A stretch of DNA of 64,000 bases from assembly GCA_016787085.1 (NCBI GenBank), contig JAEUVJ010000069.1:1-64000 (forward strand), written 5' to 3'. The notes beneath the pieces are model-generated. The model was not told the origin of the DNA, ran no database searches, and saw only the letters and a list, made by a program, of their open reading frames with translations. Shown here one piece after another: positions 22,532 to 32,432 of the stretch (position 1 is its first letter; each line of letters opens with the position of its first letter). Both the position numbers and the translations under genes were made by a program. This stretch comes from Chitinophagaceae bacterium (GTDB taxonomy: Bacteria > Bacteroidota > Bacteroidia > Chitinophagales > Chitinophagaceae).

Positions 22532-23248
22532 ATGAAAAAGATACCGGAAAAGACTGTTTGGAAAGATCATGAAGCGATGAGCAGGGCTGCAGCTTATTTT
22601 TTCATATCCGCTTGCCATCATGCCATTGTCAAACAAGGGAAGTTTATGGTTGCTTTATCAGGCGGTAACACCCCTAAGCGATTGTTTGAATTGCTGGCCT
22701 CTCCCGAATTCAATAAGAATATTCCCTGGAAAAAGATATTCCTTTTCTGGAGCGATGAACGGTTTGTGATACCTACCTCTCCCGACAGTAACTACAATAT
22801 GGCGAAGAAAAGCCTGCTGGATAAAATTGATATCCCCCCTAAAAACATTTTCCCTGTACCCGTCACCGGTGACCCGGAACAATGTGCCAGGCAATACGAA
22901 GCGACCATCAAAAAATTCTTCAATAACAAACCTGCGTCATTTGACTGGGTAATGCTTGGTACAGGCACCGACGGGCATACAGCCTCTCTTTTCCCGCATA
23001 CACCAGTATTAATAGAGAACAGGCGGCTGGTCAAACAGGTATGGCTGAATGATCAGCAATCCTGGCGGATCACCTTTACCTACCCGCTGATCAACAAAGC
23101 CAAACAGATCATTTTATTGGTATCTGGCAGAGAAAAAAAACATATTGTGAATGCAGTATTCAGCAAACCGGTCAAAAAGATCTATCCTGTTCAGTATATC
23201 AGCCCTGAAAGGGCTTTGTGGATAATGGATAAAGCGGCGGAAGGATAG
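22532..23248 (+). CDS. pgl: 6-phosphogluconolactonase
   Basis: 238 residues. Motifs ALSGGNTPKRLFELL, WSDERFV, PDSNYNMA and GTGTDGHTASLFP match the DevB/Pgl family. It hydrolyses 6-phosphogluconolactone, completing the oxidative pentose phosphate branch with the two preceding genes. The stop of zwf and this ATG are one base apart, consistent with translational coupling. It converges with icmF with a 4-base gap and no visible terminator. Confidence 0.95.
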   Translation: MKKIPEKTVWKDHEAMSRAAAYFFISACHHAIVKQGKFMVALSGGNTPKRLFELLASPEFNKNIPWKKIFLFWSDERFVIPTSPDSNYNMAKKSLLDKIDIPPKNIFPVPVTGDPEQCARQYEATIKKFFNNKPASFDWVMLGTGTDGHTASLFPHTPVLIENRRLVKQVWLNDQQSWRITFTYPLINKAKQIILLVSGREKKHIVNAVFSKPVKKIYPVQYISPERALWIMDKAAEG

Positions 23249-23252
23249 CTAT

Positions 23253-26200
23253 TTACATATTTCTCCTGTACTGTCCCCCTACTTCATATAAAGCATGAGT
23301 GATCTGCCCGAGGGAACAATATTTCACCGTTTCCATCAATTGAGCAAATAAGTTTCCGTTGTTGATAGCCACCTCTTTCAATCTCTTTATTTCTTCCTCA
23401 CTCTTCGCCTCATTTCTTTTCCAGAATGCCCCCAGGTTTCCTATCTGCTGCTCCTTTTCTTCTGTTGTACTCCTGATCACTTCACCCGGGATTACGGTCG
23501 GGCTTCCTTTTTTATTCAAAAAAGTATTCACCCCGATCAATGGCAGTTCGCCAGTATGTTTCTGGTGTTCGTAGTAAAGGCTTTCTTCCTGTATCTTATT
23601 GCGCTGATACATTCGTTCCATAGCGCCAAGAACACCGCCCCGTTCAGTGATGCGGTCAAATTCCGTCAGTACAGCTTCTTCCACCAGGTCAGTTAATTCT
23701 TCAATCGCAAAACTTCCCTGTATAAAGTTCTCGGTTTTGGCTGAGCCCAGCTCCCGGTTGATGATCAATTGTATCGCCATCGCCCGGCGTACACTTTCTT
23801 CCGTCGGTGTGGTGATCGCTTCATCATACGCATTCGTATGAAGAGAATTGCAGTTATCATAAATGGCATACAAGGCCTGCAACGTGGTTCGTATGTCGTT
23901 AAAATCTATTTCCTGCGCATGCAAACTTCTGCCGGATGTCTGGATATGATACTTCAGCATCTGGCTGCGCTTATTGGCTTTGTATTTATACTTCATCGCC
24001 TTGGCCCATATCCGTCTTGCCACTCTTCCTATCACACTGTACTCAGGGTCCATACCATTGCTGAAGAAGAAAGACAGGTTGGGAGCAAAATCATCAATGC
24101 TCATTCCCCGGCTCAGATAGTATTCTACGTAAGTAAACCCATTGGCTAAAGTGAACGCCAGTTGTGTGATCGGGTTAGCGCCAGCTTCGGCAATATGATA
24201 CCCGCTGATGGATACACTGTAGAAATTGCGGACCTTATTCACAATAAAATACTCTTGCACATCGCCCATCAGCTTTAAGGCAAACTCAGTGGAGAAGATA
24301 CAGGTGTTTTGCGCCTGGTCTTCTTTCAGAATATCTGCCTGCACTGTTCCCCGCACCTGTTGCAAAGCAGTTTCTTTGCATTGCCGGTAAATATCAGCAG
24401 GCAATACCTCATCACCGCTAAGTCCAAGCAGTTTTAAACCCAGGCCGTCATTACCATCAGGCAACACACCCGGTGAAGAAGGGTTTTTATATTGAGGCGC
24501 CGGGAAATGCTTGTATTTCGTTTCACTGACCTTTTTCACTTTATCCCACCACCCGAGTTCGGTGATCTTCTTTTCGCATTGCTGATCTATTGCTGCATTC
24601 ATAAAAAAAGCCAGCAATATCGGTGCCGGGCCATTGATGGTCATACTTACCGAAGTTCTTGGGTCGCAAAGATCAAAACCACTGTATAGTTTTTTGGCAT
24701 CGTCAACCGTAGCAATACTGACACCACTGTTACCTACCTTACCATATATATCAGGGCGGTGATCCGGGTCTTCTCCATAAAGGGTTACACTGTCGAATGC
24801 TGTTGACAACCTTTTTGCAGGCTGATCAACGGATACATAATGAAAACGCTTGTTGGTTCTTTCAGGCCCGCCTTCCCCGGCGAACATTCTTGTCGGATCC
24901 TCTCCTTCTCTCTTCAAAGGAAACACACCAGCCGTAAAAGGAAAATGACCTGGTACGTTTTCCTGTGCCTGCCATTTCAGTATATCCCCCCAGTCTTTGT
25001 ATCTGGGTAAAACAACTTTGGGGATCCTTGTTCCGCTCAGGCTTTTGGTGAACATGGCTTGTTTGATCACTTTGTCCCTGACGGTATATTCATAATAATC
25101 CTTCTCGTATTCTTTTATCTTTTTATTCCAATGCTGGATCAGCTTGCGGCTGACCGGCGTTAGCTGATCTGTATAAAAAACTATTTGCTGGTTAATGGCA
25201 TCAAGCAATGAGCTGTCTGCTTTCCCATTTAATGTTTCCAATGCACCGTTCAACTGGTAAAGTTTTGAAGCAATAGCTGTCTGCTCTTTCACTAATTGAT
25301 CATAGCTCCTGTTGTTCTCTGCTATCTCGGAAAGATAGCGGACACGGCTGGCAGGGATTACAGCCTGCGACACTTTTGCTGTTTCAGCAAAATGAAACTC
25401 CCCAAACCTTGCCTTTGTCTTTGTCTCGATCTTTTTCAGCAGCAACTCAAACAGGTGATTCACTCCATCGTCATTGAACTTACTGGCCATGGTAGCTACT
25501 ACAGGCAATTCTTCATCTTTGGTAGTAAATAGCTGGTGGTTACGTTTATACTGTTTGCGAACATCGGCCAATGCATCCAGCGCCCCGGCCTTATCAAACT
25601 TGTTGATGCAGATCAGGTCTGCATAGTCCAGCATGTTGATCTTTTCTAACTGGGAAGCAGCGCCATACTCCGGTGTCATGACATACATGCTTATATCACA
25701 GTAATCCAGTATAGAGGCATCACTTTGGCCTGTGCCGGCAGATTCAAGGATGACGAGGTCGTAACCTGCCTCTTTACAAATATCAATGGCCTCCTGCACA
25801 TGAGCACTCAGTGCCCGGTTGTCTTCTCTTGTGGCCAGGCTGCGCATGTAGGCACGGGGATGAGAGATCGCATTCATCCGTATCCTGTCGCCCAGAAGGG
25901 CGCCACCTGTTTTCTTCTTTGAAGGATCTACAGAGATAACGGCAACGGTCTTCTCTGTAAAGTTGTTAAGAAACCGGCGGACGATCTCGTCCGTTACAGA
26001 AGATTTACCGGCGCCGCCGGTACCTGTTATCCCTAATACCGGAGTACCGGCCCCTTGATTTTCCCCTTTTATTTTCAGTCCATTCTCTGCGTTGGTTATT
26101 TTTCTGGCTATCGCTCTTACATCCCTGGCCTCTTCAAGTTTCAACGCTGTCTTATAATCAGCTTTGCCGTTTAGTTGAACATCACATTGTTTTATTACAT

Positions 26201-26600
26201 CCTCGATCATGCCTTCCAGTCCCATTTTTCTCCCATCATCCGGCGAGTAGATACGGGTGATGCCATATTTATGTAATTCATCTATCTCATCTGGCAGTAT
26301 GGTTCCGCCGCCTCCGCCGAAAATTTTGATATGCCCGCAACCATTCTCTTCCAGCAGGTCCTTCATGTATTTAAAGAATTCTACATGCCCGCCCTGGTAG
26401 CTGGTGATGGCAATACCCTGTACATCCTCCTCAATAGCCGTTTCTACAATTTCCTTTACAGAACGATTGTGGCCAAGATGGATGATCTCCGCACCTTTGC
26501 TTTGCATGATCCGGCGCATGATATTAATAGCTGCATCATGACCGTCGAACAGGCTGGCGGCCGTCACGATCCTGACCTTATTGATTGGCTGGTAAGACAT
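23253..26600 (-). CDS. icmF: fused isobutyryl-CoA mutase (IcmF)
   Basis: 1115 residues in the IcmF order: an adenosylcobalamin-binding domain with D19-G-H21 (lower ligand His) and the GGGGG loop, a MeaB/ArgK-type GTPase chaperone domain with P-loop GTGGAGKSS near 193-201, and the C-terminal mutase barrel from about 540 to 1100. [15 protein letters not shown] has Phe where methylmalonyl-CoA mutases have Tyr, favouring isobutyryl-/n-butyryl-CoA (or a related acyl-CoA) over methylmalonyl-CoA. The fused GTPase loads and protects the cofactor. The exact substrate is inference. Confidence 0.93.
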   Translation of the reverse strand: MSYQPINKVRIVTAASLFDGHDAAINIMRRIMQSKGAEIIHLGHNRSVKEIVETAIEEDVQGIAITSYQGGHVEFFKYMKDLLEENGCGHIKIFGGGGGTILPDEIDELHKYGITRIYSPDDGRKMGLEGMIEDVIKQCDVQLNGKADYKTALKLEEARDVRAIARKITNAENGLKIKGENQGAGTPVLGITGTGGAGKSSVTDEIVRRFLNNFTEKTVAVISVDPSKKKTGGALLGDRIRMNAISHPRAYMRSLATREDNRALSAHVQEAIDICKEAGYDLVILESAGTGQSDASILDYCDISMYVMTPEYGAASQLEKINMLDYADLICINKFDKAGALDALADVRKQYKRNHQLFTTKDEELPVVATMASKFNDDGVNHLFELLLKKIETKTKARFGEFHFAETAKVSQAVIPASRVRYLSEIAENNRSYDQLVKEQTAIASKLYQLNGALETLNGKADSSLLDAINQQIVFYTDQLTPVSRKLIQHWNKKIKEYEKDYYEYTVRDKVIKQAMFTKSLSGTRIPKVVLPRYKDWGDILKWQAQENVPGHFPFTAGVFPLKREGEDPTRMFAGEGGPERTNKRFHYVSVDQPAKRLSTAFDSVTLYGEDPDHRPDIYGKVGNSGVSIATVDDAKKLYSGFDLCDPRTSVSMTINGPAPILLAFFMNAAIDQQCEKKITELGWWDKVKKVSETKYKHFPAPQYKNPSSPGVLPDGNDGLGLKLLGLSGDEVLPADIYRQCKETALQQVRGTVQADILKEDQAQNTCIFSTEFALKLMGDVQEYFIVNKVRNFYSVSISGYHIAEAGANPITQLAFTLANGFTYVEYYLSRGMSIDDFAPNLSFFFSNGMDPEYSVIGRVARRIWAKAMKYKYKANKRSQMLKYHIQTSGRSLHAQEIDFNDIRTTLQALYAIYDNCNSLHTNAYDEAITTPTEESVRRAMAIQLIINRELGSAKTENFIQGSFAIEELTDLVEEAVLTEFDRITERGGVLGAMERMYQRNKIQEESLYYEHQKHTGELPLIGVNTFLNKKGSPTVIPGEVIRSTTEEKEQQIGNLGAFWKRNEAKSEEEIKRLKEVAINNGNLFAQLMETVKYCSLGQITHALYEVGGQYRRNM

Positions 26601-26661
26601 ATTTCACCGTTAACGCACAAAATTAAGTTTTTGCAGGAAACATTAACACCCGTTAGTATAA

Positions 26662-26669
26662 TAACTTTG
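26662..26669 (+). promoter_or_regulatory. TAACTTTG -7 box upstream of Gfo/Idh gene
   Basis: TAACTTTG matches TAnnTTTG exactly. It lies about 95 bases before the start at 26764 in the divergent region shared with icmF. Confidence 0.4.
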
Positions 26670-26763
26670 TACCCGGCTTGATGGTTGTTATTAAAATGAA
26701 AGACTTTTTATCCCGGTTTAAAATAAGACCGTTTTAGTTTTATAAATACCAATCAATAACAGG

Positions 26764-28140
26764 ATGTCACTACGCCAGTTCATTACTGCCCGGAAATTAC
26801 TAAGGCCGTTTACGGTAGTAAAGAATACCGCCATCTATGGCTGGACCGAAGTAGCGAAAAAGTTTGGCCTGCATGAAGACCTCTATTTTAACCCGCTTCA
26901 CAAAAAACTATCAAAACCGGTGACGGTCATTTTGATAGGAGCCGGCCATCGCGGCAGCATCTATGCCGAATATGCTGTCAAAAGCCCGGAAGAGATGAAA
27001 CTGGTGGGAGTAGCTGATCCCAATTCGGGCCGGCGGCATAAAATGGAAAAGCGGTATAAGATAGCCCCTGCCTGCTCTTTCCATTCATGGGAAGATGTTT
27101 TCAAAAAAGAAAAATTTGCAGATGCTGTCATTATCGCCACGCCGGACCAAATACATACTGCTCCTTGTCTGAAAGCGCTGGAGATGGGATATGATGTATT
27201 GTTAGAAAAGCCGATTGCCCCTACCGAAGAGGAATGCCGTCAAATACTGGCAAAAGCAAAAGAGACCGGGCGCATTGTCGGGGTATGTCATGTGCTTCGT
27301 TATACTCCTTATTTCCGGGAACTGAAAGAGATACTGGATGCAAAAATGATCGGTGAAGTGATCAGCGTTCAGCACCTGGAGCCGATAGAGCATGTACACA
27401 TGAGTCATTCGTATGTTCGCGGTAACTGGCGGAACAGTAAAAAAGCTACCCCAATCATACTGGCAAAATCCTGCCACGATACCGACATCATCCGCTGGTT
27501 AGTGAATGATGCATCAGATAATGTGCATTGCTTTGGTAATTTAAAATGGTTCAGGAATGCCAATGCGCCGGCCGGCAGCACCGAACGCTGCACGGATGGT
27601 TGTGCCGTAGAACATACCTGTCCTTATTCAGCCCTGCAGATCTACTTCCGCGACCGTAAAAGATTGTATGTTTTTGACCTGCCAGAGGACAGGGGTCAGT
27701 GGGATGAGATCATCCTGCATGGCCTGCAAACCACTGACTATGGCCGTTGTGTTTACCGCATGGATAACGATCAGCCGGATCATTTGACTGTAAATATTCT
27801 TTTCAAGAACGGTGTTACGGCTGCTTTTTCGATGGAGGCATTTGTATCGTATGAAGGCAGGCGTACCCGCATCATGGGTTCGATGGGAGATATTACCGGT
27901 GATATGGAAAGTTTTACCCTGACCACTTTCAGAACAGGCAAGCGTACTACCTGGAGTATGAAAACAGATGCACATGGCGGCGGTGACCACCCGATGGTAA
28001 AGGATTGGCTACAGGCGGTAGGGCAGCAAAATCCTGATCTGCTGAGTTCCTCCATTGATGTTTCGGTAGAAAGTCATATCATGGCATTTGCCGCTGAAAG
28101 AAGCCGTCTGAGCCGCACCATTGAGGACATTCGTCTATAA
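26764..28140 (+). CDS. Gfo/Idh/MocA family oxidoreductase
   Basis: 458 residues. The N-terminal Rossmann motif is seen as VILIGAGHRGSIYAEYA (about 55-70), followed by DAVIIATPDQIH, the conserved LLEKPIAPTEEEC and the C-terminal dimerisation fold. An extra N-terminal helix of about 50 residues precedes the Rossmann fold. A Cys-containing insert (ERCTDGCAVEHTCPYSA) sits in the C-terminal half. NAD(P)-dependent sugar or polyol oxidation is the family norm; the substrate is unknown. It precedes the unknown/STELLO gene pair. Confidence 0.88.
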   Translation: MSLRQFITARKLLRPFTVVKNTAIYGWTEVAKKFGLHEDLYFNPLHKKLSKPVTVILIGAGHRGSIYAEYAVKSPEEMKLVGVADPNSGRRHKMEKRYKIAPACSFHSWEDVFKKEKFADAVIIATPDQIHTAPCLKALEMGYDVLLEKPIAPTEEECRQILAKAKETGRIVGVCHVLRYTPYFRELKEILDAKMIGEVISVQHLEPIEHVHMSHSYVRGNWRNSKKATPIILAKSCHDTDIIRWLVNDASDNVHCFGNLKWFRNANAPAGSTERCTDGCAVEHTCPYSALQIYFRDRKRLYVFDLPEDRGQWDEIILHGLQTTDYGRCVYRMDNDQPDHLTVNILFKNGVTAAFSMEAFVSYEGRRTRIMGSMGDITGDMESFTLTTFRTGKRTTWSMKTDAHGGGDHPMVKDWLQAVGQQNPDLLSSSIDVSVESHIMAFAAERSRLSRTIEDIRL

Positions 28141-28185
28141 TCGGTGTATTCCGGCTGTTGACATTCTATTTACCACTTTTCTTTC

Positions 28186-28193
28186 TACTTTTG
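28186..28193 (+). promoter_or_regulatory. TACTTTTG -7 box, decides start of next gene
   Basis: A perfect TAnnTTTG box 8 bases before the ATG at 28202. It supports 28202 rather than the upstream in-frame start at 28121, which would overlap the Gfo/Idh gene. Confidence 0.55.
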
Positions 28194-28201
28194 GCCGCTC
28201 T

Positions 28202-29137
28202 ATGCTGAAACCCTGCCTGCTCATAGTATTCAATCACCGGTATGATAAGAATATACCGGTCTTACGTAAGATCTATGCTGACCGCTTTTCTCACATTTTC
28301 TTCCTGGTACCATTTTATAATGGCAGCGACCCAGATGTGATACCGGTATATGAAAGCTCCAATTTTTTTCAGTCTTACTTTGCACAGGCATATTACCGTT
28401 TTTTCAGTGAAGCGTTCAGTCATTATATCTTCACCGGCGATGATTGTCTGCTGAATCCGCTGGTCAATGAGAATAACTTCCTTCAGCAACTCGGGCTACC
28501 GGAGCGAACTGATCTCATTTCAGGTTTTATTGAGTTGCACAAATTGACCGGAAGACCCTGGTGGCATACACACAAGGCCGTTGATTTCTTTAATAACCGC
28601 AAAGGAGCAGAAATAAAAAGAGAACTGCCGGCAAGAGAAGAAGCGGTAGAACGGTTCAAACGACATGGTATAGACGTAGTGCCCTTGACCAAAGAAAATA
28701 TCTTTGGCACACAAACACCGCCCGATAAAAAATGGTGGCAGTACTGGCTGTTCAGGCAATATCACCTGCAATACAAATGGAAAGAATTCAAAAAGAACGG
28801 GAAGATAGAACTGCCGTATCCTGTTGCCGGTTCTTATTCTGATGTATTGATCGTCACCAAAGAAACCATTTATGATTTCTGCCGTTATTGCGGTTTGATG
28901 GCCGCAGCAGGTCTGTTCGTAGAATTGGCCATACCAACAGCTCTGTTGCTGTCCTCGCAAAAGATCATTCAGGAAAAAGGACTTCGCCTGCAGGGAAAAG
29001 CCATGTGGTCAGCGGCCGAAGTGGAAGAAGTGGAAAAGAAGTTCGGCAAATCACTCAGTGCATTGCTGAAGGGTTTCCCTGAGGGGCAGTTATATTATCA
29101 TCCTGTCAAACTATCAAAATGGAACAACGATCTATGA
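28202..29137 (+). CDS. unknown protein, probable glycan-synthesis partner of STELLO gene
   Basis: 311 residues from ATG 28202. The N-terminus MLKPCLLIVFNHRYDKNIPVLRKIY and the acidic HYIFTGDDCLLNP near 85 resemble the nucleotide-sugar and DxD-containing parts of a GT-A-like glycosyltransferase, but I cannot assign a family. No signal peptide. Its stop overlaps the ATG of the STELLO-type gene (ATGA), indicating translational coupling and a shared pathway. A role in surface glycan assembly is inferred from that coupling. Confidence 0.6.
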   Translation: MLKPCLLIVFNHRYDKNIPVLRKIYADRFSHIFFLVPFYNGSDPDVIPVYESSNFFQSYFAQAYYRFFSEAFSHYIFTGDDCLLNPLVNENNFLQQLGLPERTDLISGFIELHKLTGRPWWHTHKAVDFFNNRKGAEIKRELPAREEAVERFKRHGIDVVPLTKENIFGTQTPPDKKWWQYWLFRQYHLQYKWKEFKKNGKIELPYPVAGSYSDVLIVTKETIYDFCRYCGLMAAAGLFVELAIPTALLLSSQKIIQEKGLRLQGKAMWSAAEVEEVEKKFGKSLSALLKGFPEGQLYYHPVKLSKWNNDL

Positions 29138-30108
29138 AAAAAATCATTGTTATCACCAGTATATTCAAACCTACAGAAGCGATTGAGAAATTTACTGCAC
29201 TAAAAGATTATCACCTCGTCGTAGTAGGTGATAAAAAAACACCAGCGGACTGGCAATATGACAACTGCACCTTTTTAAATGTGGATGCACAGCTCGCATT
29301 ATCTTCTTCATTGGCCCATGTCATCCCTTTTAACCATTACGGCCGCAAAATGATGGGATACCTGTATGCGATGCAGCAAGGCGCCGACATGATCATTGAT
29401 ACCGACGATGACAATATTCCCTATGACGGATGGAGCTTCCCGCCATTTGAAGGCGAATACACCAGCTCCAAAAGCGATCTTGGCTGGGTCAATATTTATC
29501 ATCATTTCAGTGAGCAACCTATCTGGCCCAGAGGACTCCCGCTGCGTAATATCAATGACAGCCGGGATAAATTGCAATGGGGATCATCCGAAACAAAACA
29601 AAAAGTAGGTATCTGGCAGGGACTCGCTGATGAAGATCCGGATGTGGATGCGATCTACCGCCTGACATCGAACACACCTTGTACATTCCTGAAGAAAGAA
29701 CCTGTGGTACTGGAGAAGGGAACCGTGTGTCCGTTCAATTCACAGAATACAGCTATACAAAAAGAACTGTTTCCGTTGCTGTTCCTGCCCTCATATGTCA
29801 CCTTCCGTTTCACCGATATTTTGAGAGGTATCATTGCACAACCCATTCTATGGAAACACGGTTACCGTTTGGGTTTTACTGAAGCCACTGTCGTACAGAA
29901 AAGGAATGAACACGATTACTTCAAGGATTTTGAAAGTGAGGTGCCGATGTACCTGCATACAGAAAAATCATTAACTACGGTCAACAATGCTATAACCCAC
30001 GCCTCAGTGGCAGGTAATTTATATAACGCCTATGAAGCTTTGCTGAAAATTAACGTGGTGGAAGAGCGGGAAATGACCGTATTGAAAGAATGGCTGAAAC
30101 TATTTTGA
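29134..30108 (+). CDS. STELLO/DUF288-type glycosyltransferase
   Basis: About 324 residues from the ATG at 29134 that overlaps the upstream stop (an in-frame ATG at 29119 is also possible). The family signature is visible: VITSIFKPTEAI at the N-terminus, VVVGDKKTPADW, NVDAQ, GRKMMGYLYAMQQGADMIIDTDDDN with the acidic metal site, and FNSQNTAI later. Plant STELLO proteins share this fold and are Golgi-localised; the bacterial role is presumably glycan synthesis. No membrane segment is seen. Confidence 0.85.
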   Translation: MKKIIVITSIFKPTEAIEKFTALKDYHLVVVGDKKTPADWQYDNCTFLNVDAQLALSSSLAHVIPFNHYGRKMMGYLYAMQQGADMIIDTDDDNIPYDGWSFPPFEGEYTSSKSDLGWVNIYHHFSEQPIWPRGLPLRNINDSRDKLQWGSSETKQKVGIWQGLADEDPDVDAIYRLTSNTPCTFLKKEPVVLEKGTVCPFNSQNTAIQKELFPLLFLPSYVTFRFTDILRGIIAQPILWKHGYRLGFTEATVVQKRNEHDYFKDFESEVPMYLHTEKSLTTVNNAITHASVAGNLYNAYEALLKINVVEEREMTVLKEWLKLF

Positions 30109-30116
30109 TACTTTTG
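30109..30116 (+). promoter_or_regulatory. TACTTTTG -7 box before AmgK-RapZC gene
   Basis: A perfect TAnnTTTG box, 5 bases from the ATG at 30121 and overlapping the end of the STELLO gene. It suggests a separate or leaderless transcript for the kinase-nucleotidyltransferase pair. Confidence 0.5.
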
Positions 30117-30120
30117 TTCT

Positions 30121-31587
30121 ATGCAAACCCTGATTGACGCCGTAAAAGATCTATACCTGTCGTGGAAAGGAGTTGAACCTGTATCTGTAGATGTCATTCC
30201 CATATCCGGCAGTGAAAGACGTTATTTTCGTGTACTAGGGAAAGATCATACCGTCATCGGTACGTATGGCGCCAATGTCAAAGAGAACGAATCCTTTATT
30301 TACTTCTCCGAAAATTTTTACAAAAAGGAATTAGCCGTCCCGGAAATATATGCTGTCAGCAAAGACCGGATGTATTACCTGCAGCAGGACTTTGGTGACA
30401 TATCTCTCCTGAATCATCTCGAAAAAGATGGTTTTACACAACCGGTCTATGATCTTTTCAAAAAAAGCCTGGAAGAACTGGCAACACTCCAGGTAAAAGG
30501 AGACAGCGGGCTGGACTATAAAAAATGCCTGACCAATAAAGAATTTGGAAAGGAAGCCATCATGGCTGACCTGCTTTATTTCAAATACTATTTTTTGGAT
30601 GCCCTGCGCAAACCGTATGATAAACAAAAGCTGATAAAGGATTTTGAAGCATTGAGCAATTATCTTACCCATACGGAATACAAATACTTTATGTTTCGTG
30701 ATTTTCAGAGCCGTAACATACTGGTGAAGGATGATAGCAGTGTTCACTTCATAGATTACCAGGGAGGCATGAAAGGCGCCCCGCAGTATGATGTGGCCAG
30801 TATGCTATGGCAGGCAAGGGCTAATCTGCCCGATGAATGGAAAGAAAAGCTGCTGGATGATTATATGCACACATTCGAAGCCTTGATTGACGGACCGCTG
30901 GATAAAATTATTTTTCGTAGCCAGTATAATGGCTATGTGCTGATAAGGCTGCTACAGGTACTTGGCGCTTATGGTTTCCGTGGTTTGTTTGAAAGAAAAG
31001 CGCAGTTCCTGACAGCGATCCCATTAGGCTTACGCAATCTGAAAGAATTTTTCACCCATCAAAGCCTGGGTATCGCTGTACCTGAGTTCAGGAAAGTACT
31101 TGACATCTGTGTATCCGATGACATCATCCGGCAATTCACTCCTACACAGGCTACAGAACAAACACCGTTGGTCGTAAAGATCTGCAGCTTCTCTTATCGC
31201 AAAGGCCAGCCGCAGGATGAAACCAGTAACGGTGGTGGCTTTGTATTTGATTGCCGGGGAATATTGAACCCCGGCAGGGTCGAAGAATACAAAACACAGC
31301 ACGGAAGAGATAAACCAGTAAAAGATTTTCTCGAACAACAGACACAAATGCTGAGTTATCTCAACAGCGTATTCGATATTGTTGATATGACGGTGGAGGA
31401 TTACATTAAAAGAGGGTTCGAAAGCCTGATGGTGAGTTTCGGATGTACCGGTGGTCAGCACAGGAGCGTGTATGCGGCTGATGCGATGGCCCGGCATTTA
31501 AGAAATAAATTCAAAGTAAAGATCGAACTGAGGCATACAGTTCAGGATGAAAAAAATTGGAGTAACCCTCTCCCTGTTAAGCCATGA
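30121..31587 (+). CDS. AmgK-like sugar kinase fused to RapZ C-terminal domain
   Basis: 488 residues. Residues 1-330 are an aminoglycoside-phosphotransferase-fold kinase: YLQQDFGDISL, the catalytic-loop FRDFQSRNILV (RD in place of the usual HxD, with Asn) and the metal-binding FIDYQGG. Residues 345-488 are a RapZ C-terminal domain with the hallmark FGCTGGQHRSVYAAD; the RapZ P-loop domain is missing. Its ATGA overlap with a MurU-like gene points to the AmgK-MurU cell-wall recycling pair (anomeric phosphorylation of N-acetylmuramate/GlcNAc). RapZ senses glucosamine-6-phosphate in E. coli, so the fused domain may be a sensor. Substrate is inferred. Confidence 0.85.
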   Translation: MQTLIDAVKDLYLSWKGVEPVSVDVIPISGSERRYFRVLGKDHTVIGTYGANVKENESFIYFSENFYKKELAVPEIYAVSKDRMYYLQQDFGDISLLNHLEKDGFTQPVYDLFKKSLEELATLQVKGDSGLDYKKCLTNKEFGKEAIMADLLYFKYYFLDALRKPYDKQKLIKDFEALSNYLTHTEYKYFMFRDFQSRNILVKDDSSVHFIDYQGGMKGAPQYDVASMLWQARANLPDEWKEKLLDDYMHTFEALIDGPLDKIIFRSQYNGYVLIRLLQVLGAYGFRGLFERKAQFLTAIPLGLRNLKEFFTHQSLGIAVPEFRKVLDICVSDDIIRQFTPTQATEQTPLVVKICSFSYRKGQPQDETSNGGGFVFDCRGILNPGRVEEYKTQHGRDKPVKDFLEQQTQMLSYLNSVFDIVDMTVEDYIKRGFESLMVSFGCTGGQHRSVYAADAMARHLRNKFKVKIELRHTVQDEKNWSNPLPVKP

Positions 31588-32324
31588 AAGCCATGATATT
31601 CAGTGCGGGTCTCGGCACACGTTTCAAACCCTGGACAGATCAGCATCCAAAAGCATTGGCGCTGGTCAATGGTAAATCGCTGTTGCAGCGAAACATTGAA
31701 TACCTGCAACAATATGGTATCCGGGATGTGATCGTCAATGTGCACCATTTTGCTGACCAGATCATCGAAGCAGTAAATAAGAATAAAGGATGGGGCAGCA
31801 ATGTCCTCATCAGCGATGAATCAGACGTGGTACTGGAAACAGGCGGAGGATTACTGAAAGCAAAAGAACTGCTCACTCCCGGCGAACGTTTCATCACCTG
31901 CAACGTAGATATATTGACGGATCTCGACATTAATCAGCTTATTGCTTTCCACGAAAAACACCGGCCGCTTATTTCATTTGGTGTTACTAACAGGAAAACT
32001 TCCCGTTATCTTTTGCTGAATGAAAAGGGCGGTCTCTGCGGATGGCGGAATGTAAAAACAGGAGAGGAAAAAGGACCAGTTATTGACTGGTCAAAAGACG
32101 ATATAAAACGAAATCTGCTTGTTGAAAAAGCGTATAGCTGTGTAGCGGTCTTTGAGTATGATATCTTCCGGTGGATGCCTTTTACCGGTAAGTTCTCCCT
32201 GATGGATGCTTACCTGCGCCTGGCCAAAGACCATCTCATTCTCGGCTATGATCATACCGGCGACAGGCTGGTAGATGTGGGCAAACCGGAAAGTGTAGCG
32301 ATCGCAGAAAGCCTCTTTCCTTAG
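31584..32324 (+). CDS. MurU-like sugar-1-phosphate nucleotidyltransferase
   Basis: 246 residues. The GT-A nucleotidyltransferase signature MIFSAGLGTRFKPWTDQHPKAL is at the N-terminus, with LETGGGLLKA, the metal-site NVDILTDLD and a late DVGKPESV. It overlaps the kinase gene by 4 bases (ATGA). In the known pathway MurU converts N-acetylmuramate-1-phosphate to UDP-N-acetylmuramate; that assignment follows from family and operon context. Length is close to MurU. Confidence 0.87.
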   Translation: MKAMIFSAGLGTRFKPWTDQHPKALALVNGKSLLQRNIEYLQQYGIRDVIVNVHHFADQIIEAVNKNKGWGSNVLISDESDVVLETGGGLLKAKELLTPGERFITCNVDILTDLDINQLIAFHEKHRPLISFGVTNRKTSRYLLLNEKGGLCGWRNVKTGEEKGPVIDWSKDDIKRNLLVEKAYSCVAVFEYDIFRWMPFTGKFSLMDAYLRLAKDHLILGYDHTGDRLVDVGKPESVAIAESLFP

Positions 32325-32432
32325 GAATTACTCTTATTCCCGTTTATCATAAATATTTTCAAATACTGCCTGGCCGGTATGATCTGCCCAGTTGATTTAT
32401 TATAAATTACGCTGCTTTTCAAACTACTTAAC

